64,000 bases of DNA from an uncultured Bacteroidota bacterium (GTDB lineage: Bacteria; Bacteroidota; Bacteroidia; Chitinophagales; Chitinophagaceae): NCBI GenBank assembly GCA_903906365.1, contig CAIVKC010000022.1, forward strand, positions 50,555-114,554, read 5' to 3'. Shown one piece after another: positions 17,853-27,194 of the stretch (its first letter is position 1; each line of letters starts with the position of its first letter). Below the pieces are notes generated by a model. The model was not told the DNA's origin. It worked only from the letters and a program-made list of their open reading frames with translations, and searched no databases. The translations under genes and the position numbers were made by a program.

Positions 17853-20228
17853 ATGTGGGGAAGCATCGCCCGTTTTGTATTGAAATTCCGCCTTTTATTA
17901 CTGATCATCCTGGCAGCCCTCACAGTCTATATGGGTTATGAGGCCTCCAAAGTGAAACTGAGTTATGAATTCACCCGGGCCATACCCACTGACAACCCCA
18001 AATATGTGGCTTATGAAAACTTCCGAAAGAAGTTCGGGGAAGACGGCAACCTCATGGTGATCGTCGTACAAACGGGGCATTTATTTGATCAGGCGGTGTT
18101 TAACGATTATACGGCCCTGAGCCGCGATATCCGGAATATCCCCGGTGTAGACCAGGTGCTAAGCATCCCTTTTGCAGCCAACCTGGTTAAAAAAGACAGT
18201 TCAACCAAACTCAGGGCCGTATCGGTGTTTGGGACCGGGCCGCTGAATCAGGCAGCCATAGACAGCAGCAAAGCGGTCTTCCTGGGACTGAATTTTTACC
18301 GTGGTCTGCTCTATAACGCCGAGACCAATTGCTATTTGATGGCCATCAATGTCAATAAGGAGGTAATGGCCTCTGCCAAAAGGAACCTAACCATCGGGGC
18401 CATTACCGAGGCCGGTGACCGGTTCGGCAAAAAATACGGCCTGGATATGCATTATACCGGACTGCCCCTGATCAGGACCAATATGGCCACCCGGGTAGCC
18501 AGGGAAATGAAGTGGTTCCTGATCGGTTCCATTGCCCTGTCCGCGCTGATCCTGCTGCTTTTTTTCAGGAGCCTTTCCACCATGGGCCTCTCTTTGCTGG
18601 TGGTTATGATCGGAGTGGTATGGAGCCTGGGAACCATGGGCCTGCTGGGATATAAAATAACGCTCATCACCGCCCTTGTCCCGCCCCTGATCATCGTCAT
18701 TGGGATTCCCAACTGCATTTATTTCCTGAATAAATACCACACGGCCTACAATGATAAGGGGGACAAACAGGCTGCCCTGCTGGAGATGATACGCAAAATG
18801 GGGGTCGTGACGCTTTTTTGCAATATCACCGCAGCCATCGGATTTGGTGTTTTTGCCCTGACCAAAAGCGCCATCCTCAATGAATTCGGGGTGGTTGCGG
18901 GCATCAATATCATGCTGCTGTTCTTCATCTCATTTATCCTGATACCAGGTGCCCTGAGCTATTTTCCGGCTCCTAAAAAAAGGCATACGCGTTACCTGGA
19001 AAACAGGTGGCTGATGGCCATACTCATCAGGCTGGAGCAGTGGACCCTCAACCACCGTAAACTGATTTACGCCATTACCGGCGTGGTGCTGCTGCTGTCC
19101 TTGTTGGGCATCCTGCAGATCCGTTCGGAGGGATTCATTGTAGACGACCTGCCTAAAACGGACAAGATTTATACGGACCTTAAATTCTTTGAGCACCAGT
19201 TCAAGGGCGTGATGCCGCTGGAAATTGTGATCGACACCAGGAGAAAGAACGGCCTGCGAATCAACCCCATGCAAACCTTCAGTAATATTGAGCAGCTTTC
19301 CGCGTATATCGATTCCCTGCCGGATATGGCCCGGCCACTTTCCATCGTGGAAGGCCTTAAATTTGTCAGGCAGGCCTATTATGACGGCGACAGCAGCAGC
19401 TATGCCCTGCCCACGCAGTTCGATCTTCCTTTTATAGCTTCCTACCTCAATATGAAATCCGATGACAGCAGCCCTAAGAACGGCCTGATCAAACTGGTAA
19501 ATTCCTTCATAGACTCCAACCGGCAGCAAACCAGGATCAGTATCAACATGGCTGATATCGGCACGAAAAAACTGCCCGTGGTTCTCCAGCAAATTGAGCA
19601 GAAATCATCCCAACTCTTCGATTCCTCCCGCTATACGGTCAGTCTGACGGGCAGCAGCATTACCTTCCTGGAAGGCAGCGCATTTATCATCAAGGGGCTA
19701 AAGCAGAGCATCGCCTGGGCTTTTTTGCTGATAGCCGCCTGTATGCTCTATCTGTTCAGGTCGGTGCGGATTCTGTTTTGTTCCCTGATACCCAATATGA
19801 TTCCTTTGATCATTACCGCCGGGGTTATGGGATGGGCGGGAGTAGCCTTAAAACCCTCCACAGTACTGGTTTTCAGTATAGCGCTCGGGATAGCCATAGA
19901 CATTACCATACGGTTCCTGGTCAATTATAAACAGGAGATGGCCACCGGCAGGGACAGTGCCCAGCAGACGGTCATCAATACCATCTACAGTACCGGTATC
20001 AGTATTATGTATACCTCACTGGTCCTTATAGCCGGTTTTGGCATATTTTGTTTCAGTGATTTCGGGGGGACCAAGGCCCTGGGATGGCTGACCTCCCTGA
20101 CCCTGGTCATGGCCACCTGTACCAACCTGATCTTCCTGCCCACCCTGCTTATGACGGTGGTAACTAAAAAAAAGGGATTGCCCGATGATCCTGCCGGTTC
20201 CGGCCAATCAGGGCAGAACCTCCTTTAA
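17853..20228 (+). CDS. RND superfamily MMPL-type exporter
   Basis: A 791-residue membrane protein of the RND superfamily in the MMPL/HAE3 branch. It has the two-fold plan: an N-terminal helix (about 10-28), a large periplasmic loop, five clustered helices (about 210-370), another single helix (about 405-425), a second periplasmic loop, and five more helices (about 615-780). FSIALGIAIDITIRF is the characteristic helix-4 region. It probably exports lipids or hydrophobic compounds. I use ATG 17853; a TTG at 17808 would add 15 residues. TAAGTTTC (17799-17806), near the -7 consensus, would start the transcript between the two. The end overlaps the convergent TlpA-like gene by 21 bases. Confidence 0.88.
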   Translation: MWGSIARFVLKFRLLLLIILAALTVYMGYEASKVKLSYEFTRAIPTDNPKYVAYENFRKKFGEDGNLMVIVVQTGHLFDQAVFNDYTALSRDIRNIPGVDQVLSIPFAANLVKKDSSTKLRAVSVFGTGPLNQAAIDSSKAVFLGLNFYRGLLYNAETNCYLMAINVNKEVMASAKRNLTIGAITEAGDRFGKKYGLDMHYTGLPLIRTNMATRVAREMKWFLIGSIALSALILLLFFRSLSTMGLSLLVVMIGVVWSLGTMGLLGYKITLITALVPPLIIVIGIPNCIYFLNKYHTAYNDKGDKQAALLEMIRKMGVVTLFCNITAAIGFGVFALTKSAILNEFGVVAGINIMLLFFISFILIPGALSYFPAPKKRHTRYLENRWLMAILIRLEQWTLNHRKLIYAITGVVLLLSLLGILQIRSEGFIVDDLPKTDKIYTDLKFFEHQFKGVMPLEIVIDTRRKNGLRINPMQTFSNIEQLSAYIDSLPDMARPLSIVEGLKFVRQAYYDGDSSSYALPTQFDLPFIASYLNMKSDDSSPKNGLIKLVNSFIDSNRQQTRISINMADIGTKKLPVVLQQIEQKSSQLFDSSRYTVSLTGSSITFLEGSAFIIKGLKQSIAWAFLLIAACMLYLFRSVRILFCSLIPNMIPLIITAGVMGWAGVALKPSTVLVFSIALGIAIDITIRFLVNYKQEMATGRDSAQQTVINTIYSTGISIMYTSLVLIAGFGIFCFSDFGGTKALGWLTSLTLVMATCTNLIFLPTLLMTVVTKKKGLPDDPAGSGQSGQNLL

Positions 20229-21371
20229 TTTATTTTCCAGGTCCATGCCCCTTAATTCCTGGGCTATGATCTTTCCCTGGGGATCAATAAGCACATTGAA
20301 GGGTATGCCCTGAAATTGAAAGATATCGACGGCCCGGCTGTTCCAGTACTTGAGGTCACTGACCTGGGTCCAGGCGAGCTGGTCGTCTTTTATGGCCTGC
20401 TGCCAGGCTCCCTTATCCTTATCCAGGGAGACACCAAGAATCGAAAAGTTCTTGTCTTTGAATTCTTTGAAGACCTTGACCACATTGGGATTTTCCCCGC
20501 GGCAGGGACCACACCAGCTGGCCCAGAAATCTACCAGGACATATTTTCCCTTAAAGGAGGAAAGGGCAATATCCCGACCGTTGGCATCGGGCAAAACGAG
20601 TTCTGGCGCTTCCTTACCGATCCATGAATTTCCCCCGGTGGCCTTATTGGCGGCCTCTGCCATCTGGGCCTTTTGGGCCTCATAACCGCGTTTCATCTCC
20701 TTTACCACGACATTGTCCGGATATTTGCGGTAGAGCATGTTCATTTCCTTTTCGAAATCCGGGGTGGAAAAACTCCGGGAAGCCCATCCCAGTGCCAGGG
20801 TGCTCAGGGAGGGGTTGGTGCTGGTTTCAATGAAATTTTTCAGGTAATTATTCAGATCAATGATGGAATTGTTTTTGGCCGACGTCACCTCGATCATCAC
20901 GCTGTCTGGTGCATTGGCCCTCTTTAGGCTGTCCAGGTCAGCAAATGCCTTTTCAACGGCAAAGTTCTTCCTGCCAAAAGTGCCAATCAGTTCCCTGAGC
21001 TGGCTGCTGGCGGGAGAACCGGTGACCTCATAATAGTCGTCTTTTTTGGAAAGGTCTACATCCACCTTAATGTCGTCGGCATCGTTGATGATGGGAACGG
21101 GTATATTGTCACCGAATACCAGTTCATAAATATCCTGACCCTTGCCACTACCCTGCAGGCTGAAACTGCCCGCATTACCGGAAAGTTTGGCTGAATCCAG
21201 GATAATGGGAGCCTGGTCCTTACCGCCGGAAATGGCCTGCAGGGACACTTTGCCGGCAAACCCATTTTTGAAAGTGCCCGTTACGCGGAATTTCTTGTGA
21301 CCTCCGTCCTTACAGGACCAAAGCAGCAGCAGGGCGGCACCCAGCCATATCAATCGCATTTTCTTAAACAT
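20208..21371 (-). CDS. TlpA-like thiol-disulfide lipoprotein with DUF4369 domain
   Basis: A 387-residue lipoprotein (signal MRLIWLGAALLLLWSC) with two domains. The N-terminal ~200 residues are a DUF4369-type beta domain (FRVTGTFKNGFAGKVSLQAI), and the C-terminal ~140 are a thioredoxin fold with active site WCGPC near residue 286 (VDFWASWCGPCRGENPNVVK) and the cis-proline loop FQGIPFNVLIDPQG. It should reduce or shuffle disulfides in the periplasm. This architecture is abundant in Bacteroidota. The start may be M1 or M5. Upstream gatB ends 40 bases away, so the two may be co-transcribed. Confidence 0.93.
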   Translation of the reverse strand: MFKKMRLIWLGAALLLLWSCKDGGHKKFRVTGTFKNGFAGKVSLQAISGGKDQAPIILDSAKLSGNAGSFSLQGSGKGQDIYELVFGDNIPVPIINDADDIKVDVDLSKKDDYYEVTGSPASSQLRELIGTFGRKNFAVEKAFADLDSLKRANAPDSVMIEVTSAKNNSIIDLNNYLKNFIETSTNPSLSTLALGWASRSFSTPDFEKEMNMLYRKYPDNVVVKEMKRGYEAQKAQMAEAANKATGGNSWIGKEAPELVLPDANGRDIALSSFKGKYVLVDFWASWCGPCRGENPNVVKVFKEFKDKNFSILGVSLDKDKGAWQQAIKDDQLAWTQVSDLKYWNSRAVDIFQFQGIPFNVLIDPQGKIIAQELRGMDLENKLKEVLP

Positions 21372-21411
21372 AATGATAATCGTTTCTTTTTTAAATGAAT
21401 ATACAGCCCCG

Positions 21412-22863
21412 TTAATTTTTTAATTTATCCAGCAAGAGCTGGTTGGTAAGTTTGGGATCGGCCTTTCCCCCGGAAAGCCTTTTCACTTCCCCGACAAAAA
21501 GCCCGATCAGGCCTTTTTTCCCTTTTTTATATTCCAAGACCTTTTCCGGCATTTTTGCCAGTGCTTCCTCCACCCAGGCCATGACGGCACCCTCATCTGA
21601 ATTTTGCAACAAGTTGAGCTCGCTGGCAATATCCATGGGTTCTTTTCCGGGCTGGTTTATGAGCAGGGGAAGGATGCGGGTAGAGGCCACCGAAAAGCTG
21701 ACCCGGACCTCCTCCACCATTTGGATCAGCCTGGAGAGCATGGCGGGGGAAACAGGAAAATCCTTCATGGAGCGGTCCTGGTCATTGATCCAGGATCTTA
21801 CCGGCCCCAGCAGCCAGTTAGCGGCTGCCTTATAATGGGTGGTGATGGCCGTGAGTTCACCGAAATAATCCGAGGTTTCCCTTTCGTCACAAAGCACCCG
21901 TGCATCATATTCGGGCAGTTGGAGCTCCCCGGTATAGCGGGCAACCAGCTCCTCCGGTAGCGGGGGGATGGAATTTCGTACCTGTTGGAGGAAAGCATCC
22001 GTGATATCAAATGGCACCAGGTCAGGGTCTGCAAAATACCGGTAATCATTGGCCTCCTCCTTGGAACGAAGGGCAAAGGTGGTACCGCTGGCAGCATCAA
22101 AACTGCGGGTTTGCTGCATGATGGGTTCCCCGTTTTCAATGAGTTCAATCATCCTTTTGGTTTCATATTCAATGGCCCGTTTAACATGTCGTATGGAGTT
22201 AAGGTTCTTGACTTCCACTTTCGTGCCAAGGGCCTTTTCCCCGACCAGCCTGACCGAAACATTGGCGTCGCAGCGCATGGAACCCTCTTCCATATTGCCG
22301 TCGCATACCCTGGTATAGCGGAGTATCTTCCGCAGTTCGGTCAGGAACGCGTAGGCTTCCTCGCTGCTGTGCAGATCGGGTTCCGTCACGATCTCAATCA
22401 GCGGCACGCCGGCCCGGTTATAATCTATGCTGGTAAATTCCGGATCAATGTCATGCAGGCTTTTGCCGGCATCCTCTTCCAGGTGTATCCGGTTAAGTCG
22501 TATGTCCCTTGGGTGCACACCGCTGCGGATATGCAGGTATCCTCCCTTGCAAATCGGAGTGGTATGCTGGGTGATCTGGTACCCCTTGGGAAGGTCAGGG
22601 TAAAAATAATTCTTGCGGGCAAAATAATTATGCCTTTCTATTTCACAATGACAGGCCAGTCCCATTTTAATGGCGTATTCCACGGCCTTCCTGTTGAGGC
22701 GTGGCAGGGTACCGGGATGACCCAGTGTTATGGGGCTGACATGTGTATTGGGTTCGCCCCCATAGGAGGCCAGGTCACCGCAGAACAACTTCGTTTCCGT
22801 TAACAGCTGGGCATGGACTTCAAGGCCCACCACTATTTCATATTTATCGTAATTAATCTCCAT
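21412..22863 (-). CDS. gatB: Asp-tRNA(Asn)/Glu-tRNA(Gln) amidotransferase subunit B
   Basis: A 483-residue GatB, the kinase and transamidase subunit that turns Asp-tRNA(Asn) or Glu-tRNA(Gln) into the amide form together with GatA and GatC. Signatures: VGLEVHAQLLTETKLFCGD at the N-terminus, NYFARKNYFYPDLPKGYQI, VPLIEIVTEPD, and MRCDANVSVR. The C-terminal YqeY-like tail (FSVASTRILPLLINQPGKEP to GLFVGEVKRLSGGKADPK) is complete. gatA and gatC are not in the window, as is normal where the genes are scattered. An exact promoter box lies 104 bases upstream. Confidence 0.96.
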   Translation of the reverse strand: MEINYDKYEIVVGLEVHAQLLTETKLFCGDLASYGGEPNTHVSPITLGHPGTLPRLNRKAVEYAIKMGLACHCEIERHNYFARKNYFYPDLPKGYQITQHTTPICKGGYLHIRSGVHPRDIRLNRIHLEEDAGKSLHDIDPEFTSIDYNRAGVPLIEIVTEPDLHSSEEAYAFLTELRKILRYTRVCDGNMEEGSMRCDANVSVRLVGEKALGTKVEVKNLNSIRHVKRAIEYETKRMIELIENGEPIMQQTRSFDAASGTTFALRSKEEANDYRYFADPDLVPFDITDAFLQQVRNSIPPLPEELVARYTGELQLPEYDARVLCDERETSDYFGELTAITTHYKAAANWLLGPVRSWINDQDRSMKDFPVSPAMLSRLIQMVEEVRVSFSVASTRILPLLINQPGKEPMDIASELNLLQNSDEGAVMAWVEEALAKMPEKVLEYKKGKKGLIGLFVGEVKRLSGGKADPKLTNQLLLDKLKN

Positions 22864-22967
22864 GGCTTCAATGGTTCATTTCCTGCAGGGCCCCCGGCAA
22901 AAGGCCGGCGCTACGGCTTAGCCCCGGAACCGGCCTGTGGTCCGTTTTTTTGGGGAAATGTCGTTTG

Positions 22968-22975
22968 CAAAAATA
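22968..22975 (-). promoter_or_regulatory. -7 promoter box of gatB
   Basis: Minus strand TATTTTTG, exact TAnnTTTG, giving a leader of about 98 bases. No -33 match is seen. Confidence 0.4.
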
Positions 22976-23097
22976 CCGTATTCGGCCCGTATTTCCTGTC
23001 GCCTCCATGACGAATGGTCCCTTAAAAGGCAACCCTGCCCGTCATAGGATGCGGGGCAGGGGTCATATCCGGCAGCGGGAAGCGGGCTCCCAGCAAA

Positions 23098-23123
23098 AAC
23101 GGGCGGCCTGCAGGCCGCCCGTT
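23098..23123 (-). terminator. 26-base perfect palindrome, terminator of the PDZ gene
   Basis: AACGGGCGGCCTG joined directly to its reverse complement, with no loop bases, followed on the minus strand by TTTTTG. It lies 21 bases after the stop of the PDZ protein gene, so I read it as that gene's terminator. The folded hairpin would have to open its central pairs to form a loop. Confidence 0.75.
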
Positions 23124-23144
23124 CCAATAAAAACATTGTATTGC

Positions 23145-24179
23145 CTACAAATCGGCCGTCTTTAATTTCCGGGGTATCTTTACTTCCACTTCCTGTGTTT
23201 TGTCTTCCCGCAGGAATTTGATCTTAAAGGAATTCTTCTCCCTGGCCGCGCGGGACAGGTTAGCGAGCTCTCCTGCGTCATTGACCGGCTTGCCGTCAAA
23301 TTCGGTAATGATATCTCCCTGCCTGATACCAGCCTTGTCTGCCGGAGACTCATCATCAACATCCAGGACCTTGGCACCTTTGCCCTCCTCGGTATCCTGG
23401 GCATGGATTCCTATTTTGGGCCTGCCCGGTGAATTCCAGGAAAATGCCCGAGGGGCCTGGAAATTACCCGTATAGGGTCCTTCCTGGAGATGGCGCAGCT
23501 CTTCCAAATCCGGCATATTGATCTTAAATGACTGAAGGTTTATCGTATTGCCCTTACCCAGTTCAGCCTGGACTTTTTGCTCCTTTCCGTCACGGGTATA
23601 GGTTACCGTGACCTTGTCTCCGGGTTTGTAGCCATGTATTACTTTGGACAGGTCTTCGGGGTGGCTGATCTCTTTGTCATCAACCCGAACAATCTCATCG
23701 CCTTTTTGCAGGCCTGCTTTTTCTGCTGCACTCTCCTTGGATACGCCGGTGATTTTGGCGCCTTTTCCCTCGGCCTGCTCAGAGCTAACTCCCAGAAAGG
23801 CGGAATTGCCATGTCCGATGGTAACCAAGCCATCCCCATCCCCGCTCAAACTCAAATTTCCATTAAATTCCCCCACCATAGGGGGTTGGTGCATATCAGG
23901 CCGGAAAGTAAACTCCTGATCGCGCATTATTTTCCGGCGGATCTTCACATGGTCGCCACTGTATTGTTCAGCTGGCTTTCCATTAATGAATACCTTCCCG
24001 TCCTTGATTTCAACGTTCAGCTTGACATCCTTTTCCCCCCTGACGCTGATTATGATGTCCTCATTGTCTGCTTTGGCTTCCTTACCGGCCTTCGCTGCAT
24101 CCTGTTGGGCCAGACCCGTCAACTGCATGTTTAGGACCAGTGCAACCAGTCCGGCTGCGTGCAAAAAATATTGCTTCAT
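23145..24179 (-). CDS. Secreted protein with two PDZ domains and no protease domain
   Basis: A 344-residue exported protein (signal peptide about 1-24, MKQYFLHAAGLVALVLNMQL). The first half of the mature protein is acidic and unassigned (EDIIISVRGEKDVKLNVEIK). Two PDZ domains follow: about 125-210 (FLGVSSEQAEGKGAKITGVS, AEKAGLQKGDEIVRVDDKEI) and about 255-335 (KIGIHAQDTEEGKGAKVLDV, ADKAGIRQGDIITEFDGKPV). No trypsin-like catalytic triad is present, so it is not a DegP/HtrA protease; it more likely binds protein C-termini in the periplasm. An exact promoter box and a palindromic terminator frame it as a single gene. Confidence 0.9.
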   Translation of the reverse strand: MKQYFLHAAGLVALVLNMQLTGLAQQDAAKAGKEAKADNEDIIISVRGEKDVKLNVEIKDGKVFINGKPAEQYSGDHVKIRRKIMRDQEFTFRPDMHQPPMVGEFNGNLSLSGDGDGLVTIGHGNSAFLGVSSEQAEGKGAKITGVSKESAAEKAGLQKGDEIVRVDDKEISHPEDLSKVIHGYKPGDKVTVTYTRDGKEQKVQAELGKGNTINLQSFKINMPDLEELRHLQEGPYTGNFQAPRAFSWNSPGRPKIGIHAQDTEEGKGAKVLDVDDESPADKAGIRQGDIITEFDGKPVNDAGELANLSRAAREKNSFKIKFLREDKTQEVEVKIPRKLKTADL

Positions 24180-24231
24180 TATTGGTTCAATTTTTAGTGA
24201 TGAATAATTGTCTACGTTATTTTTCGTACAT

Positions 24232-24239
24232 CAAATATA
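24232..24239 (-). promoter_or_regulatory. -7 promoter box of the double-PDZ gene
   Basis: Minus strand TATATTTG, exact TAnnTTTG, with TTTC (three of four -33 bases) 18 bases upstream. The implied leader is about 45 bases. Confidence 0.5.
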
Positions 24240-24349
24240 GGGAAAATTATGAATTACGAAAACTTTCGCAAACAAGCACCGCTTTTTAACGCTTCCTTGA
24301 CAAATCAGGAAAATCCGGGCCTTCTCTGCCGGCCGGACAGGGCTTTTTT

Positions 24350-27055
24350 TCAGGAAGAGGCCCGGACCAGTTCGCGGACGGTATCGATGACCTGTTGGAG
24401 GTTTCCGGCATACTGGCCGCCGGCGGTAGCCATATTCTTCTGGCCCCCGCCGCCGCCCTGGATCAGGGAGGCAATATGTTCACGGACGATCTTGCCTGCA
24501 TCGATTGACCTTGCTGCGGCTACATTGTCTGCAACGATGAGGGCGACAAAGGGTTTGCCGCCGATATTGGCGCAAAGCACCACCACAAAATCGCGCAGGT
24601 GGTTTTTCAGGTCAAAGCAAAGTTTTTTCAGGGCCTCCGCAGAGGATACTTCCACGATGGCGCCTATAAAGTTGATCTGGGCAATGATTTCATCCTTTCC
24701 AAGGAGTTCGTTGCGTATGACCACCAGCTGCCTTGCTTCCAGGCGCTCGATGTGTTTTTTCAGTTCCCCGTTCTCACCCGCCAGCTGTTCGACTGCCTTC
24801 AGGGTCTCTTTGGGATGCTTGAGTATTTCGCGGATCCCGCGCAGTTCAGCGGATTCATGCTGTATGTATTCCAGGGCAGCCTTTCCGCTGATGGCTTCCA
24901 CGCGCCGTACGCCTGCAGCCACAGCCGATTCATGTAAGATCCGGAACAGGCCCAATTCCCCGGTAGCCCCCACATGGGTGCCTCCGCAAAGTTCCACCGA
25001 GTAGGCCGGATCAATCTGCACGACCCGCACCAGGTCTCCGTATTTCTCCCCAAAAAGGGCCATAGCGCCAGATTGCAGGGCTTGTTCCCTGGGCATTTCC
25101 CGAATCACGACAGGTATGTTTTCGAATATTTTTTCATTGACCATCTGTTCAATTTGCCTGATTTCCTCCTCCGTTACACGCGCAAAATGGGAAAAGTCAA
25201 ACCGCAGCCGCTCTCCATTGACCAGTGACCCCTTCTGGGCCACATGGTTTCCCAGCACGCGGCGCAGGGCTGCATGCAGCAAATGGGTAGCCGAGTGATG
25301 CACGGCTGTATTCTTCCTGGTCACCGGGTCTACCCGGGCAACCAAATCCCCTTCGGGATGAGCAGGCAGTTTTTCGGTGAAATGGATGATCAGGTCATTT
25401 TCCTTTTTGGTGTCGGTGACGTTTATCACCTCACTGCCGAATGCCAGTATGCCCCTGTCTCCCACCTGGCCACCGCTTTCGGCGTAAAATGGGGTGGTAT
25501 CCAGAACAAGCTGATAGGCTTCCCTGCCTTTGGCTTTGACTTTCCGGTACCGGATCACATGACTTTTTGTTTCCAGGGTCTCATAGCCCACAAATCCACC
25601 GGGTGTGCTTTCCTGCAGCACCACCCAGTCCTCGGTATCCACTTGGCCCGCCGCCCGGGAACGGTTCTTCTGCTGGTCCAGGGCCATCCGGTATCCTTCC
25701 ATATCCACTTCCCATCCGGCTTCCCTGGCCATCAGCTGGGTCAGGTCTATCGGGAAGCCATAGGTATCGTTCAATTCAAAGGCGAAAGCCCCGGCCACGG
25801 TCCTGTTGCTTCTCTGCTGGGCAAAATCATCCTTTACCAAGCCGGCCGGCTGCTGGCCGCTTGCTTTGGCAGGGGAAAAGGCCTCAGGCACCACCGCATA
25901 GGCGCTGAATTTTTCAATTCCCTTACCGAGGGTGCGCAAAAAGGCCTCTTCTTCCTCGCGGACCACTTTGCTGACAAATTCAAGCTGACCTGACAATTCA
26001 GGAAATACCGATTGAAACTGACCGGCAATCAGGGGGAGCAGCCTGAAAAGCAGCGGATGCCTGCCATCGAGGTAGGAATAATAATAGCGAACGGCCCGGC
26101 GAAGGATACGCCTGATCACATAACCGGCGCCGGTATTGGAGGGCAGCTGCCCGTCAGCAATGGCAAAGGCAATGGCACGGATATGATCCGCCAGTACCCG
26201 AAATGCAATATCCTGGCGGCTGTCGCTATAGCCATAGGTCTTTCCGGTGAGTTCGCCTATCAGGGCTATCGTGCCTGAAAAAACATCTGTATCATAATTG
26301 CTTTGTTTGCCCTGCAAGACGCGGACCAGGCGTTCAAACCCCATACCGGTATCCACATGCTTGGCAGGCAGGGGCTCCAGGCTTCCATCCCTGAGCCGGT
26401 TGAACTGAATAAACACATTATTCCAGATTTCGATGACCTGTGGATGGTCGTTGTTGACCAGGGTCTTCCCGTCGGTCTGCCGGCGTTCTTCATCGGGCCG
26501 GCAGTCCACGTGGATCTCCGTGCATGGGCCGCAGGGACCGCTGTCCCCCATCTCCCAGAAATTGTCCTTTTTATTGCCCAGCAGGATTCTTTCTTCCCCG
26601 ATCCACTTTTTCCATTCTGCCATGGCTTCTTCATCAGTGGGCAGCCCCTCAGAGGCATCCCCTTCAAAAACGGTGACATATAAACGGTCCTTGTCCAGGC
26701 CGTATACTCCGGTGAGCAGTTCCCAGCTCCAGGCAATGGCTTCTTTTTTAAAATAATCACCGAAACTCCAATTACCCAGCATTTCAAACATGGTATGGTG
26801 ATAGGTATCCACGCCCACTTCCTCCAGGTCATTGTGTTTACCGCTGACGCGCAGGCATTTCTGCGTGTCTGCCACCCTGGGATTGGGCGATTTTTTATTT
26901 CCAAGAAAATATTCCTTGAACTGGTTCATACCGGCGTTGGTAAAAAGCAGGGTGGGATCATTTTTGATGACGATGGGCGCTGAGGGAACTATAACATGCC
27001 CCTTTGACTGAAAATACTCCAGGAATTTGCTTCTTATTTCTGCACTTGTCATCAT
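24350..27055 (-). CDS. alaS: Alanyl-tRNA synthetase
   Basis: A 901-residue class II synthetase. The N-terminal catalytic domain begins SAEIRSKFLEYFQSKGHVIV and includes LLFTNAGMNQFKEYFLG and HHTMFEMLGNWSFGDYFKKE. The editing domain that clears Ser- and Gly-tRNA(Ala) has HHSATHLLHAALRRVLG (zinc histidines, about 585) and CGGTHVGATGELGLF (about 690). The C-terminal DHHA1 domain ends with the glycine-rich GGGGGQKNMATAGG. Length is normal. Two ATGs in tandem (27055 and 27052) can start it. An exact promoter box lies 77 bases upstream. Confidence 0.97.
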   Translation of the reverse strand: MMTSAEIRSKFLEYFQSKGHVIVPSAPIVIKNDPTLLFTNAGMNQFKEYFLGNKKSPNPRVADTQKCLRVSGKHNDLEEVGVDTYHHTMFEMLGNWSFGDYFKKEAIAWSWELLTGVYGLDKDRLYVTVFEGDASEGLPTDEEAMAEWKKWIGEERILLGNKKDNFWEMGDSGPCGPCTEIHVDCRPDEERRQTDGKTLVNNDHPQVIEIWNNVFIQFNRLRDGSLEPLPAKHVDTGMGFERLVRVLQGKQSNYDTDVFSGTIALIGELTGKTYGYSDSRQDIAFRVLADHIRAIAFAIADGQLPSNTGAGYVIRRILRRAVRYYYSYLDGRHPLLFRLLPLIAGQFQSVFPELSGQLEFVSKVVREEEEAFLRTLGKGIEKFSAYAVVPEAFSPAKASGQQPAGLVKDDFAQQRSNRTVAGAFAFELNDTYGFPIDLTQLMAREAGWEVDMEGYRMALDQQKNRSRAAGQVDTEDWVVLQESTPGGFVGYETLETKSHVIRYRKVKAKGREAYQLVLDTTPFYAESGGQVGDRGILAFGSEVINVTDTKKENDLIIHFTEKLPAHPEGDLVARVDPVTRKNTAVHHSATHLLHAALRRVLGNHVAQKGSLVNGERLRFDFSHFARVTEEEIRQIEQMVNEKIFENIPVVIREMPREQALQSGAMALFGEKYGDLVRVVQIDPAYSVELCGGTHVGATGELGLFRILHESAVAAGVRRVEAISGKAALEYIQHESAELRGIREILKHPKETLKAVEQLAGENGELKKHIERLEARQLVVIRNELLGKDEIIAQINFIGAIVEVSSAEALKKLCFDLKNHLRDFVVVLCANIGGKPFVALIVADNVAAARSIDAGKIVREHIASLIQGGGGGQKNMATAGGQYAGNLQQVIDTVRELVRASS

Positions 27056-27131
27056 AGTCTAATAAAATCTTTGGTTGTTATTTGGGATGCTAAGAATTAT
27101 ATTTGTAATTGCCGTAAGGCAAACAGCGTGG

Positions 27132-27139
27132 CAAAGGTA
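27132..27139 (-). promoter_or_regulatory. -7 promoter box of alaS
   Basis: Minus strand TACCTTTG, exact TAnnTTTG and identical to the serS box. The implied leader is about 70 bases. Confidence 0.5.
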
Positions 27140-27194
27140 CACGATTGGTATTGTTTTTGAAGTCCGGAAAAGCCTTTTATGACAGTCTCGCATC

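Noticed and set aside
23145..24179. Double-PDZ protein as a DegP/HtrA protease
   Set aside because: No catalytic His-Asp-Ser triad or GNSGG motif; only PDZ domains and an unassigned N-terminal region.
24289..24349. GC-rich stretch after alaS as a terminator
   Set aside because: Several overlapping weak pairings (around CCGGCCGG) but no single clean stem with a T-run on the minus strand.
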